DNA of 64,000 nt from Streptomyces sp. DvalAA-43. Lineage in GTDB: Bacteria > Actinomycetota > Actinomycetes > Streptomycetales > Streptomycetaceae. This document shows, piece after piece, positions 30,206 to 40,961 of the stretch. Under the pieces are notes generated by a model. That model made no database searches. It was not told the origin of the DNA and saw only the letters and a program-made list of their open reading frames with translations. Position numbers and translations under genes: made by a program. Each line of letters starts with the position of its first letter. Position 1 is the first letter of the stretch. Location of the stretch: NCBI RefSeq assembly GCF_900091725.1, contig NZ_FMBW01000040.1:124001-188000 (forward strand). Direction: 5' to 3'.

Positions 30206-30220
30206 TCCCTCCCTCGTGCC

Positions 30221-30263
30221 CGTACGGGGCCGGTCCGGGCGATCCCCGGGCCGGCCCCGTACG
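30221..30263. terminator. Bidirectional terminator, 13 + 5 bp stem
   Basis: Arms 30221-30233 and 30251-30263 pair perfectly, and inner CCGGG/CCCGG extend the stem. It separates convergent 3-hydroxybutyryl-CoA dehydrogenase and NUDIX genes. Confidence 0.85.
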
Positions 30264-30277
30264 CGGTTCCCGGTGTC

Positions 30278-30808
30278 TCACCCCAGCCGTAAGTGACGGA
30301 GCATCATCAGCCCGGCGGCCATGCCGGCGGCCGGGACCTCGCCCCGGGCGATCATCCCGGGCACCCGATCGAGCGGTATCCACTCGCGGCGCGAGGACTC
30401 GAAGCCGTCACTGGGCGCACCGGTCCAGGCGGCCTCCTCGGACCAGAAGAGATGGTGCCGGGCGTCGGTGAGTCCGTTCGACGGCTCCACGGTCAGCAGC
30501 GGGTGCAGCGGCCCGGGGCGCCAGCCGGTCTCCTCCTCCATCTCCCGGGCGGCGGCGGCCGCGAGGGACTCCCCGTCCTCGACGACTCCCGCGGCCAGCT
30601 CCCAGCCCCAGCTGTCCGTGATGAACCGGTGCCGCCAGAGGAGGAGGACCTCGTCGGCCTCGTTGACGGCGGTGGCCGCCGCGACGGGGCGCAGCCGGAT
30701 GAGGTAGTGGTCGAGATGGCGCCCGTCGGGGATGACCACATCCGCGAGATTGACCCGGAACCAACGGTTCTCATACACAGTTTGTTCGTTCAGATTCGCC
30801 CATTGCAC
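30278..30808 (-). CDS. NUDIX hydrolase
   Basis: 176 aa. The NUDIX box G-x5-E-x7-REMEEETGW is intact (GVVEDGESLAAAAAREMEEE then TGW), so it should cleave a nucleoside diphosphate-X with Mg2+. VYENRWFRVNLADVVIPDG and HLDHYLIRLRPVA resemble the ADP-ribose/ADP-sugar pyrophosphatase type. GTG 30808 has GGAAGGTGG 7 bp upstream. It follows the TPR regulator on the opposite end of the same strand, an 87-bp gap after it in transcription order being reversed: the regulator lies downstream of neither, so each may have its own promoter. Confidence 0.9.
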   Translation of the reverse strand: MQWANLNEQTVYENRWFRVNLADVVIPDGRHLDHYLIRLRPVAAATAVNEADEVLLLWRHRFITDSWGWELAAGVVEDGESLAAAAAREMEEETGWRPGPLHPLLTVEPSNGLTDARHHLFWSEEAAWTGAPSDGFESSRREWIPLDRVPGMIARGEVPAAGMAAGLMMLRHLRLG

Positions 30809-30895
30809 GTTTCTGCCACCTTCCGACACGTAGGTGGCAACATCGCAGCAGGAGCGGGATCGGAACGGAACACACCGTTCCCCGCGGGTGCGCAC

Positions 30896-32245
30896 TCACA
30901 GCGGTACGCGCAACGCCCCGTCGATCAGGTCCGCGGCCCGCCCCGCGTCGGCGCAGCCGCTCGCGACCAGCTCCTCGCGCACCGCGCGCAACCGCTCGCG
31001 CAGCCGCCGCGACTCCATACCCCTGGCCCGCTCCGCCATCTCCTCGGCCGTGGCCGCCGCCCGGTCCGCCTCGCCCTGACGCAGCTCGACATGGGTCAGC
31101 ACGGCCAGCCGGTGCACCCGGCCCCGGTCGTGCGCCGGGATCCGTACGGCCTGCGCCGCGTGCTCCCGGGCCCCCGCCAGATCACCGATGCCGAGCAGGG
31201 CCTCGGCCACCTGCACATCGACCAGGCCCGGCTGGACGTACCCCGTCTCGTCCGGTTCATGGCCCGGCCTGATGCGCCCGGCCTCCGACTCGGCGCGCCG
31301 GATGCACTCCCGGGCACCGCCCGGGTCGCCGAGGCGGGCGTACGCCTTGGCCTGCATCGCGTACAGATCGGCGGCGAGCGCGGGGCTGATGTGGCCTCCG
31401 GCCGCCCGCAGCGCCGCCTGGGCGAAGGCCACGGACTGCCGGTAGTCGGCGAGCAGGAGCGACTGGTTGACCAGCAGGGCGATCACATAGCCGCCGAACC
31501 CCCGGTCCCCGCTCGCCTTGGCCAGCCGTAGCGCCTGGTGGAAGTAGCGCTGGGCGAGCCCGTGCGCGTCGGAGTCGTAGGCGCAGATCCCCGCGACCGC
31601 CACCAGACCGCCCGCCGCCCGGTGCAGTCGGCGGCCCATCGCGTCGGTGTAGCCGCCGCGCAGCAGCGGGGCGGTCTCGGCGTTGAGGAAGCCGACGACG
31701 CGGGACCGGGTCGCGATTCCGCCCGCCCTGCGGTACATCAGTTCGTAGTGGGCACGGGCCGCGCGCAAGGTCACTATGTCGGCCATGCAGACCCGGACCG
31801 GCCCGCCGCGCGACACATCGGTGTCCTCCGGCGGGTTCTCCCACTCCCAGACGGGCATCACCGCCGCGGTGCCGGTGACGGCGGCCGGGACGGGGGCGTG
31901 CGGGCGCCGCCCCTCGTCGGAGTGCCACAGCGCGGTGGCCCGCTCCACGAAGCCGGTGAGCGAGGAGGCGGGCACGGCCGGGGCCGTGCCCGGGGCCGCC
32001 ATGCCGATGTCGTCCAGCGCGAGGGGCCTGCTCAGTCGGTTGCCGAGCACTTCGCAGATCAGGTCGGGCACCTGGCCGCGCGGACGCTGCCCCTTCAACC
32101 AGCGGGCCACCGCGGTGTGTTCGTACCGCAGCCGCAGCCCCCGGGAGCGGCCGGCCCGGTTGATGTGGGCGGCGAGACCCGCCCGGGAGACCCCCGCCTC
32201 CTCGATCAGGGCAGCCAGCAGAATGTTGGGCTCCGTTGCCCCCAT
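30896..32245 (-). CDS. HTH/TPR-like regulator (NsdA-like group)
   Basis: 449 aa. The N-terminus LLAALIEEAGVSRAGLAAHIN followed by RYEHTAVARWLKGQRPRG is a degenerate XRE-type DNA-binding domain of the kind found in Streptomyces developmental regulators such as NsdA. Residues about 200-440 form tetratricopeptide-like helical repeats (RYFHQALRLAKASGDRG, DLYAMQAKAYARLGDPGGAREC, VAEALLGIGDLAGAREHAAQAV). ATG 32245 has GGAGGGG. A 17-bp palindrome at 32299-32315 upstream may be its operator. Target genes unknown; transcription would run on into the NUDIX gene 87 bp downstream. Confidence 0.8.
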   Translation of the reverse strand: MGATEPNILLAALIEEAGVSRAGLAAHINRAGRSRGLRLRYEHTAVARWLKGQRPRGQVPDLICEVLGNRLSRPLALDDIGMAAPGTAPAVPASSLTGFVERATALWHSDEGRRPHAPVPAAVTGTAAVMPVWEWENPPEDTDVSRGGPVRVCMADIVTLRAARAHYELMYRRAGGIATRSRVVGFLNAETAPLLRGGYTDAMGRRLHRAAGGLVAVAGICAYDSDAHGLAQRYFHQALRLAKASGDRGFGGYVIALLVNQSLLLADYRQSVAFAQAALRAAGGHISPALAADLYAMQAKAYARLGDPGGARECIRRAESEAGRIRPGHEPDETGYVQPGLVDVQVAEALLGIGDLAGAREHAAQAVRIPAHDRGRVHRLAVLTHVELRQGEADRAAATAEEMAERARGMESRRLRERLRAVREELVASGCADAGRAADLIDGALRVPL

Positions 32246-32298
32246 GTGCCCCTCCGGTGGTTCGGCACGCCGAGGCGTGTCGCACCAGTGGAGCACGA

Positions 32299-32315
32299 TT
32301 CACACGGGGTGTGAA
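32299..32315. promoter_or_regulatory. Palindrome upstream of the TPR regulator
   Basis: TTCACAC-GGG-GTGTGAA, perfect 7-bp arms, 54 bp before the regulator's ATG. It is the only clear symmetric site in the 425-bp gap 32246-32670. The remainder of that gap (32316-32611) shows no gene or other element I can name. Confidence 0.5.
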
Positions 32316-32611
32316 CGCAATGCCCGAACCGTCCCGCCGCGCACCCTGTCGCACCGGCGCGCGGATCGGTTGAATCAGTCGTCTCGCAAGAGGCGGACGG
32401 GTCGTCTGCTCCCCCTCGTACAGCACGACGACCCGCATCCGCGCCGTCCGCTCTGCCGACCTGCCCGACACTCCGCGGCAGCGCGGACGGCGCCGGACCG
32501 CACGACCCACTGCCCACGGATCGGAGGGTGGCTGCGGGCCGGCCCGGAGCCGTGTTCCCCCGGGCCGCGCCGGAGCCCGGGTGCGGTCCGCGCCGCTCGG
32601 CGAGCATGCGG

Positions 32612-32647
32612 GAGGGGCGCACCCGGTCACCACCGGATGCGCCCCTC
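32612..32647 (-). terminator. pheT terminator
   Basis: GAGGGGCGCA (32612-32621) pairs with TGCGCCCCTC (32638-32647), and CCGGT/ACCGG continue the stem after one mismatch. It lies 24 bp past the pheT stop. Confidence 0.85.
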
Positions 32648-32670
32648 TTCGCCCGTGTTCCCGCGTGACG

Positions 32671-35183
32671 CTACGCGCCCCGCAGCACCGCGCCCGTCCG
32701 CTCGGCGGCCAGTGCCACCGCCGCGTCGCGCGCGGCCGAGGCCTCGTCGACGGTCAGCGTGCGGTCCGCCGCGCGGAAGCGCAGCGCGTACGCCAGGGAC
32801 TTACGGCCCGCACCGATCTGCTCACCGGTGAAGACGTCGAACAGCCGCACCGATTCGAGCAGTTCGCCCGCGCCCTCGCGCAGCGCCCGTTCCACGTCGG
32901 CGGCCGGGACGTTCTCCGCGACGATCAGCGCGACGTCCTGGGTCGCCACCGGGAAGGTGGAGATCCGGGGCGCCTGGAGCGCGCCGTCGACGGCCTGCTC
33001 CAGGACGTCGAGCTCGACCTCCATGGCACAGGTGCGCTCGGGCAGGTGGAGGTCCTTCACGACGCGCGGGTGCAGCTCACCGGCGTGTCCGAAGAGGGTC
33101 TCCTCTCCGTCGACCATGACGTACAGCGCGGCGCACCGGCCCGGGTGCCACGGCGCGTGCCGGTCACCGCGGACGGTCACCTCGACGCCCGCCTCGCGGG
33201 CGATCGTGCGGGCGGCCTCGACGGAGTCCGCCCAGTCGGCCGGGCGGCCCTTGCCCCACCAGCCGGCCTGCTCGCGGGCGCCCGCGAGGACGACCGCGGC
33301 ACGGCGCGGCTGACGCGGCAGCGCGGCGTCGAGCCCGGCGATCTCCTCGTCGGTGGGACGACGGTCGACGGGCAGCCGGACGGCCTTGGTCTCGGCGCCG
33401 GTCGGCCTGAAGACCAGACCGGTCTCGAAGAGCGCGAGGTCGTGGCTGCCGCGGCCGTCGTTGCGCCGCAGTGCGCCGAGCAGGCCCGGCAGCAGCGTGG
33501 TGCGGAGCGCCGGCTCCTCGTCGGAGAGCGGGTTGACGAGCTTGACGGTACGGCGACGGGCGTCGTCGGCGTCGAGCCCGAGCTGGTCGAGGACCGCGTC
33601 ACCGAGGAACGGGTAGTTCAGTGCCTCGACGTAGCCGGCTCCGGCGAGCGCCCGGCCGACCCTGCGGTGGAGCCGCTGGCGGTCGGTGAGCCCGCGGCCG
33701 GACGGCGGGGTCGGGAGGGTGGACGGGAGGTTCTCGTACCCCTCCAGCCGGATGACCTCTTCGGCGAGGTCGTTCGGCTCGCTGAGGTCGGGGCGCCAGG
33801 ACGGCACGGTGACGATCAGCTCGTCCTGCCCGTAGACGTCGCAGCCGACCTCCTGGAGGCGGCGTACGACGGTCTCGCGGCCGTACGCGACACCGGCCAC
33901 CCGGTCGGGGTGATCGGCGGGCATCGCGATGGTGCGGGGCGCGGACGGGGCGCTGACCTCGGTGACCCCGGCCTCGGCGGTGCCACCGGCGAGCAGCACC
34001 AGCAGGTCGACGGTGCGCTGCGCGGCGGCAGCGGCGGCCTGCGGGTCCGAGCCGCGCTCGAAGCGCTTGGACGCCTCGGAGGACAGCTTGTGGCGGCGCG
34101 CGGTCCGGGCGATCGAGATCGCGTCGAAGTGCGCGGCCTCGATGACGACCTCGGTGGTGCGGTGCTCGCCGTCCTGGGCGTCCGCGATCTCGGTGTTGGC
34201 ACCGCCCATGACGCCCGCGAGGCCGATCGGCCCGCGGTTGTCCGTGATGACCAGGTCCTCGGCGTCCAGGACGCGGACCGTGCCGTCGAGGGTGGTGAGC
34301 TTCTCGCCCTGCTGGGCGCGGCGCACCCCGATCGGCCCGTCGACACGGGTGCGGTCGTAGGCGTGCAGCGGCTGGCCGAGCTCCAGCATCACGTAGTTGG
34401 TGATGTCGACGGCGAGCGAGATCGGGCGCATCCCGGCCTTCTGCAGCCGGCGCTGGAGCCAGATCGGGGAGCGGGCCTCGGGCTGGAGGCCGACGACGGT
34501 GCGCGCGGTGAACGTGTCGCAGCCGATCGGGTCGGCGACCTTGACCGGGTAGCCGTACGCGTTCGGCGCGGGCACGTCCAGGAGCGCCGGGTCGCGCAGC
34601 GGCAGCCCGTACGCGATGGCGGTCTCGCGGGCGACGCCGCGCATGGAGAGGCAGTAGCCGCGGTCGGGCGTGACGGCGATGTCGAGGACCTCGTCGACGA
34701 GCTGGAGCAGCTCGATCGCGTCGGTGCCGGCCTCGTGCTCCGGCGGCAGCACGATGATGCCGTGCGTGCCGTCGTCGCCCATGCCGAGCTCGTCGGTGGA
34801 GCAGATCATGCCGTGCGAGGTCTTGCCGTACGTCTTGCGTGCGGCGATCGCGAAGTCACCGGGCAGCACGGCGCCCGGGAGGACCACGACGACCTTGTCG
34901 CCGACGGCGAAGTTGCGGGCGCCGCAGACGATCTCCTGCGGCTCGCCGGTCCCGTTGGCGTCGCCGACGTCGACGGTGCAGAAGCGGATGGGCTTCTTGA
35001 AGCCCTCCAGCTCCTCGATGGTCAGTACCTGTCCGACGACCAGCGGGCCCTTGAGGCCGGCGCCGATCTGCTCGACGGTCTCGACCTCCAGACCCACGGC
35101 GACGAGCTTGGCCTGTACGTCACGGCCGGTCTCCGTCGCCGGCAGGTCGACGTACTCCCGCAGCCAGGAAAGCGGGACGCGCA

Positions 35184-35184
<1 letters not shown>
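32671..35184 (-). CDS. pheT: Phenylalanine-tRNA ligase beta subunit
   Basis: 837 aa, full length. N-terminal [15 protein letters not shown], an EMAP-like tRNA-binding domain ([19 protein letters not shown] ... [12 protein letters not shown]), B3/B4 editing domain ([20 protein letters not shown]), B5 (RKVADPIG-type region with SEVSKRFERG as [11 protein letters not shown]) and a C-terminal ferredoxin-fold anticodon-binding domain ([17 protein letters not shown] ... [16 protein letters not shown]). It forms the alpha2-beta2 synthetase with PheS. The ATG shares one base with the pheS stop (TGATG), giving coupling. Confidence 0.97.
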
Positions 35185-36419
<1,235 letters not shown>

Positions 36420-36457
36420 CTAAGGGCCACAGGATGTGTGGGAGGCCCGTGGGCCGC

Positions 36458-37621
36458 TCAGACCAGGTAGGCCGGCGTGCTCACGGGCAGGATAAACCGG
36501 AATTCCGCGCCGCCGCCGGGGCCGCGGCCGACCGTGATCGTGCCGCCGTGCGCCTCGACGATGCCCTTGACGATGTAGAGGCCCAGGCCCGTACCGCCGC
36601 GCTTGCTCCCCCGCCAGAAGCGGGTGAAGACACGGCCCATCGACTCCTCGGGGATGCCGGGGCCTTCGTCGCTCACGGTGACGGCCGTTCCCTTCTCGTC
36701 GCTCTTCGCGGGTGCGGGTGCGACTTCGATGGTGACGGTTCCCTCGCCGTGGCGCACCGCGTTTTCCAGCAGGTTGCCCAGCACCTGGTCGACCTTGTCC
36801 GGGTCGGCCCAGACCGCGGGCAGCGGCTGGCAGGTGCGGACGAGGAAGCGGTCGGGGGACTGGCCGCTCGCGGTGAACGCCTGGATGTGGCGCTCGACGG
36901 CGGCGGAGAGGTCCACGGGCTGGCGCCGCAGCTCCAGGCGGCCGGAGTCGATCCGGGAGATGTCGAGCAGCTCGGCGATCAGCCGGGTGACGCGGCCCGC
37001 GTCGGCGTCGACCGTCTCCAGCATCAGGCGCTTCTGGTCGTCGGTGAACCGCTCCCACTTGGCGAGGAGGGTCGCGGTGAAGCCCTTGACGGAGGTCAGC
37101 GGGGAGCGCAGCTCATGGGCGACGGTCGCGATCAGCTCGGCGTGGCTGCGCTCGGTGCGGCGGCGGGCCTCGGTGCCGCGGAGCGAGACCACCACCCGGC
37201 GCACCGGGCCGGTCGGGTGCTCGCGCACATAGCGGGCGGAGACCAGGACCTCCCGCCCGCCGGGCAGCAGAAGATTGCGCTCGGGCTGGCCGACCCGGGT
37301 GGCGAGGCCGCCGTAGGGATCGGTCAGGGTCCACCAGCGGCGGCCCTTGAGGTCCTCCAGCGGCAGCGCGTGTTCCAGGGAGCGGCCGAGGGCGGCGGCC
37401 CGGGGCACCGCGGTGATCCGGGCGGCGGCGGAGTTGAAGCAGATGACCCGGCCGGTCTCGTCGGCGACGACCAGGCCGTCGGGCAGGTCGTCGGGATCGA
37501 CACTCATGTCCATGGCTCCGAGCTCCGGGCTCCCGTCCGGTCCACCGGCCGCGCCGGGGAGTTCGCAGGCGCGCACGACGGCCGCATGTGTCTCGCGCGG
37601 CCTGCTCATGCCGACAGCCAT
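36458..37621 (-). CDS. PAS-domain sensor histidine kinase
   Basis: 387 aa, soluble. PAS domain about residues 40-140 (DGLVVADETGRVICFNSAAARI). HisKA with phospho-acceptor His in TVAHELRSPLTSVKGF, then HATPase: N box NLLENAVRHGEG, G1 DEGPGIPEESMGRVF and G2 GGTGLGLYIVKGIVEAHGG. No cognate response regulator is adjacent. It lies between pheS and the rRNA methyltransferase, a conserved position in streptomycetes. ATG 37621 with GGTGGGG. No transmembrane segment, so it senses an internal signal. Confidence 0.92.
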   Translation of the reverse strand: MAVGMSRPRETHAAVVRACELPGAAGGPDGSPELGAMDMSVDPDDLPDGLVVADETGRVICFNSAAARITAVPRAAALGRSLEHALPLEDLKGRRWWTLTDPYGGLATRVGQPERNLLLPGGREVLVSARYVREHPTGPVRRVVVSLRGTEARRRTERSHAELIATVAHELRSPLTSVKGFTATLLAKWERFTDDQKRLMLETVDADAGRVTRLIAELLDISRIDSGRLELRRQPVDLSAAVERHIQAFTASGQSPDRFLVRTCQPLPAVWADPDKVDQVLGNLLENAVRHGEGTVTIEVAPAPAKSDEKGTAVTVSDEGPGIPEESMGRVFTRFWRGSKRGGTGLGLYIVKGIVEAHGGTITVGRGPGGGAEFRFILPVSTPAYLV

Positions 37622-37724
37622 ATCCCGTACCCCACCTCTCGAACCGGTGCAGTGGGCCCCCGAGTTCGCCACCCTACTAGTCGTCGGTGACGGAGCGACA
37701 CCCTGCGGTGGCGCGGAGGCGCGA

Positions 37725-38555
37725 TCACCTCGGGCGCTGGGCCCGCGCGGAGGCGTACAGGCAGACGGCCGCCGCCGTCGCGAGGTTGAGGCTCTCCGCC
37801 TTGCCGTGGATGGGCACCCGTACGACGGCGTCGGCCAGTGCCCGGGTCTCCTCCGGCAGGCCCCAGGCCTCGTTGCCGAAGACCCAGGCGGTCGGGCCGC
37901 CCATGGTGCCCGCGTCGAGCTCGTCGTCGAGGTCGTCCTCGCCCGCGCCGTCGGCGGCGAGGATCCGTACGCCCGCCTCCCGCAGCCCCCGCACGGCCTG
38001 TTCGACCGGGACGCCGACGGCGACCGGCAGGTGGAAGAGCGAACCGACCGAGGCCCGGACGGACTTGGGGTTGTAGAGGTCCACCGAGGCGTCGGTGAGC
38101 ACGACGGCGTCGGCGCCCGCCGCGTCGGCGCAGCGCAGCACCGTACCGGCGTTGCCGGGGTCACGGACATGGGCGAGGACGGCGACGAGCTTCGGCTTCG
38201 CGGCGAGGATCGCGTCGAACGGGGTGTCGAGGAAGCGGCAGACACCGATCAGGCCCTGCGGGGTGACGGTCTGGGACACGTCGGCGAGCACCTCGCCGTC
38301 GGCGAGGTGCACCCGGGCGCCGGCCGCGTGGGCGGCGGCGACGATGTCGGCGTACCGCTCGGCCGCCTCGACGGTGGCGAACAGCTCGGTCAGGGTCGGC
38401 TCGCCGTCGCTGCCGCGGTGCTCGGCGGCCTCGCGCACGGCCTGCGGCCCCTCGGCGATGAACCTGCGCTCCTTGCCGCGGAAGTTGCGCTTGGCCAGCC
38501 GTCGGGCGGCGGTGACGCGCGGCGATCGCGGGGAGATCAGTTCGGGGGTGCCCAT
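37725..38555 (-). CDS. TrmH/SpoU-family RNA 2'-O-methyltransferase
   Basis: 276 aa. N-terminal substrate-binding domain (RRLAKRNFRGKERRFIAEGPQ) plus the SPOUT knot: motif 1 DPGNAGTVLRCADAAGADAV, motif 2 WVFGNEAWGLPEE, motif 3 VPIHGKAESLNLATAAAVCL. It should methylate a ribose in tRNA or, more likely, 23S rRNA, given its place next to ribosomal protein genes. 125 bp downstream of rplT with an intervening terminator. Confidence 0.92.
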   Translation of the reverse strand: MGTPELISPRSPRVTAARRLAKRNFRGKERRFIAEGPQAVREAAEHRGSDGEPTLTELFATVEAAERYADIVAAAHAAGARVHLADGEVLADVSQTVTPQGLIGVCRFLDTPFDAILAAKPKLVAVLAHVRDPGNAGTVLRCADAAGADAVVLTDASVDLYNPKSVRASVGSLFHLPVAVGVPVEQAVRGLREAGVRILAADGAGEDDLDDELDAGTMGGPTAWVFGNEAWGLPEETRALADAVVRVPIHGKAESLNLATAAAVCLYASARAQRPR

Positions 38556-38618
38556 GGTCGGCGGCGGGCCTCTCTGCGTACGGAGGTGGCGGGGTTGCGG
38601 AATGTGTCGTGCAACGCA

Positions 38619-38653
38619 CCGGACCCGCAGACGGCGAGCGCCTGCGGGTCCGG
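38619..38653 (-). terminator. infC-rpmI-rplT operon terminator
   Basis: CCGGACCCGCAG (38619-38630) and CTGCGGGTCCGG (38642-38653), perfect 12-bp stem and 11-nt loop, 28 bp past the rplT stop. Confidence 0.85.
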
Positions 38654-38680
38654 CTCAGAAGACAGGAAGTGCGACCTGGA

Positions 38681-39064
38681 TCAGGCGGCCTTCGGGGCGT
38701 TGACGTCGCTCGGGAGGGCCTTCTGGGCAACCTCGACGAGAGCGGCGAACGCGTTGCTGTCGTTGACCGCGAGCTCGGCCAGGATCTTGCGGTCCACCTC
38801 GATGTTGGCGGCCTTCAGACCCTGGATGAGGCGGTTGTACGTCATGCCGTTCTGGCGGGCAGCGGCGTTGATGCGCTGGATCCACAGCTGACGGAAGTCG
38901 CCCTTGCGCTTCTTGCGGTCGTTGTAGTTGTAGACGAGGGAGTGGGTGACCTGCTCCTTCGCCTTGCGGTACAGACGGGAGCGCTGGCCCCGGTAACCGC
39001 TGGCCTGCTCGAGGATCGCCCGGCGCTTCTTGTGCGCGTTTACTGCCCGCTTGACGCGTGCCAC
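38681..39064 (-). CDS. rplT: 50S ribosomal protein L20
   Basis: 127 aa. [21 protein letters not shown] and [20 protein letters not shown] are diagnostic. In other bacteria L20 binds its own operon leader as well as 23S rRNA. GTG start. Last gene of infC-rpmI-rplT. Confidence 0.98.
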   Translation of the reverse strand: MARVKRAVNAHKKRRAILEQASGYRGQRSRLYRKAKEQVTHSLVYNYNDRKKRKGDFRQLWIQRINAAARQNGMTYNRLIQGLKAANIEVDRKILAELAVNDSNAFAALVEVAQKALPSDVNAPKAA

Positions 39065-39173
39065 TTTTTAACTCCTTGTAGCGGGGCCGTGGTTGGACTC
39101 ACACGGCCCGGAAACGAATTGGTCCCGGTCTGAGTCGAGTACGCCGCCCACGGGTTCACCGCGGGCCGCGGAC

Positions 39174-39368
39174 TCACTTGCCGAGAAGCTTCTTGATCTT
39201 CTTGGCGTCGGACGGAGCCACTACGACCGTGCCGGTCAGCGAGCGGGTCTTCTTGGACGACTTGTGCTCAAGAAGGTGGCGCTTGCCCGCGCGCTCACGG
39301 AGCACCTTGCCGGAGCCGGTGATCTTGAAGCGCTTGCTGGCACCGCTGTGCGTCTTGTTCTTCGGCAT
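39174..39368 (-). CDS. rpmI: 50S ribosomal protein L35
   Basis: 64 aa. [20 protein letters not shown] and the [11 protein letters not shown] stretch identify bL35. It lies between infC and rplT, 109 bp before rplT; ATG with a GGAGAG site. Confidence 0.98.
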   Translation of the reverse strand: MPKNKTHSGASKRFKITGSGKVLRERAGKRHLLEHKSSKKTRSLTGTVVVAPSDAKKIKKLLGK

Positions 39369-39460
39369 CGCGCCGTTCTCTCCTCGTCAGTGGCGCCCCT
39401 CGCGGTGCGGGCACCGGGCAGCAGGGGCGTCAGATCTTGGTGGGAATTCCGGGGAGACCC

Positions 39461-39483
39461 GGGGTCGCCTGGATGGCGACCCC
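39461..39483 (-). terminator. Intercistronic hairpin after infC
   Basis: GGGGTCGCC and GGCGACCCC with a 5-nt loop, beginning 5 bp past the infC stop. It may partly terminate or protect mRNA, adjusting IF3 relative to L35/L20. Confidence 0.6.
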
Positions 39484-39488
39484 TGAGG

Positions 39489-40142
39489 TCACGCCTCGGA
39501 AGGTGTCTCGGCCGGAGCCTCGGGCTGCGCTTCGGCAACCTCGTCCGCGGCCTCGGCGTCGGGGGTGGAACCCTGACGCTCCGCCTTGCGGGCGGCCTGG
39601 GCCTCGCGGGCCTCGGCCATGGCTTCGGTCTTCTTCTTGTGCGGGCCCAGAACCATGATCATGTTCCGGCCGTCCTGCTTCGGGTTGGACTCGATGAAGC
39701 CGAGTTCCTCCACGTCCGAAGCCAGACGCTGGAGCAGTCGGAAGCCCAGCTCCGGGCGGGACTGCTCACGACCACGGAACATGATCGTGATCTTGACCTT
39801 GTCGCCCTGCTTGAGGAACCGGACGACGTGACCCTTCTTGGTGTCATAGTCGTGCGGGTCGATCTTCGGCCGGAGCTTCATCTCCTTGATGACCGTGTGC
39901 GCCTGGTTCTTGCGCGCCTCACGGGCCTTCATGGCCGACTCGTACTTGAACTTCCCGTAGTCCATGAGCTTGCACACGGGCGGACGGGCGGTCGCCGCCA
40001 CCTCGACCAGGTCGAGGTCGTACTCCTGTGCGAGTTCCAGGGCCTTGGCAAGCGGAACAATCCCGACCTGCTCGCCGCTGGGACCGACAAGTCGCACCTC
40101 GGGAACGCGAATCCGGTCGTTGATGCGGGGCTCGGCGCTGAT
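39489..40142 (-). CDS. infC: Translation initiation factor IF-3 with non-canonical ATC start
   Basis: 217 aa. [20 protein letters not shown], the N domain, [20 protein letters not shown], and [19 protein letters not shown] with [11 protein letters not shown] are standard IF3. It ends in an acidic, Ala/Glu-rich tail of about 40 residues, typical of actinobacteria. The start is read as ATC at 40142: GAGGAGG lies 4 bp upstream and the codon sits exactly where the conserved protein begins, whereas no ATG/GTG is near. IF3 itself discriminates against such starts, so this codon gives autogenous control, as for AUU in enterobacterial infC. Confidence 0.95.
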   Translation of the reverse strand: MSAEPRINDRIRVPEVRLVGPSGEQVGIVPLAKALELAQEYDLDLVEVAATARPPVCKLMDYGKFKYESAMKAREARKNQAHTVIKEMKLRPKIDPHDYDTKKGHVVRFLKQGDKVKITIMFRGREQSRPELGFRLLQRLASDVEELGFIESNPKQDGRNMIMVLGPHKKKTEAMAEAREAQAARKAERQGSTPDAEAADEVAEAQPEAPAETPSEA

Positions 40143-40223
40143 GGATCCTCCTCGGTAGCACCACGCGGCCGCCTGGCGGACAGCCACGTAACGTCTGTTT
40201 CGTGAGACCAACCGCACCAGTGC

Positions 40224-40257
40224 AATAAAAATGCCCCGGACGGGACACAGGCGGGGC
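40224..40257 (-). terminator. Intrinsic terminator/attenuator in the infC leader
   Basis: Minus strand GCCCCG (40257-40252), 13-nt loop, CGGGGC (40238-40233), followed directly by ATTTTTATT (40232-40224). U-tract terminators are rare in this GC-rich genome. It stands about 80-115 nt upstream of the infC start, downstream of the promoter, so it can attenuate the operon. Two more hairpins precede it: CCGCGG-TTGA-CCGCGG (40278-40293) and a 7-bp stem at 40310-40332. Confidence 0.8.
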
Positions 40258-40438
40258 TCCTGGAACAACCGGAACCACCGCGGTCAACCGCGGGGCACAT
40301 CGGGCGGTCCCATCGTCCGTACGGAACGATGGCCACCGCCTGACCGGATGACCCGCCGCCCTTGAAGAGCGGCCAGGTGGGAGATCGGAGCCTCCACTTG
40401 TGGGCCGGGCACATAGCTGCCCAGCCGGTCGTTACACA

Positions 40439-40468
40439 AGGTTAGCAGCTCCCCCGGGCGTACGCTAA
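40439..40468 (-). promoter_or_regulatory. Probable infC operon promoter
   Basis: Minus strand -35 TTAGCG (40468-40463), 18 bp, -10 TAACCT (40444-40439). The inferred start near 40432 gives a 290-nt leader, long enough for the hairpins and attenuator. Confidence 0.5.
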
Positions 40469-40530
40469 CCAGCCTGCGACCACCGCTCCCGCGAGCGGGG
40501 CGGCATCGGCGTGGGCCTATCGTATGGCGC

Positions 40531-40893
40531 ATGAGTGACGCGACCCCCACCAGTGATTCCCCCGGCTTCGACGACATGGCCCGCGACATCGCGGAGGTGC
40601 CCGCGGTCGAGGTGATCGTGACGGTCGCGGTCAATCTGATGAGCGCCGCCGCCGTGAAGCTCGGGCTGACCGAGGACGGCGAGGAGCACAAGGACCTCGA
40701 CGAGGCCCGCAAGCTGGTGCACGCGCTGGCCGGCCTGCTGGACGCCAGCACCACCGAGATCAGCTCCTTCCACGCGGCCCCGCTGCGGGACGGCCTGAAG
40801 TCGCTCCAGCTCGCCTTCCGCGAGGCGTCGCTCGTACCGGACGAGCCCGGTCAGGGCCCCGGCGAGAAGTACACCGGCCCCGTCTTCGGCTGA
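40531..40893 (+). CDS. DUF1844 family protein
   Basis: 120 aa. AVEVIVTVAVNLMSAAAVKLGL and EARKLVHALAGLLDAS are the DUF1844 core; small, mostly helical, acidic cytosolic protein. It is conserved next to infC in streptomycetes. Divergent from the infC operon. Function unknown. Confidence 0.9.
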   Translation: MSDATPTSDSPGFDDMARDIAEVPAVEVIVTVAVNLMSAAAVKLGLTEDGEEHKDLDEARKLVHALAGLLDASTTEISSFHAAPLRDGLKSLQLAFREASLVPDEPGQGPGEKYTGPVFG

Positions 40894-40910
40894 TCCCACC
40901 CGGCTTCCCC

Positions 40911-40961
40911 GAGCGTGCGTGAGCCCCCTGCCCGGCGCGGACAGGGGGCTCACGCACGCTC
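40911..40961. terminator. Bidirectional terminator, 20-bp perfect stem
   Basis: Arms 40911-40930 and 40942-40961 with an 11-nt loop. The right arm overlaps the stop codon of the convergent SseB gene. Confidence 0.9.
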
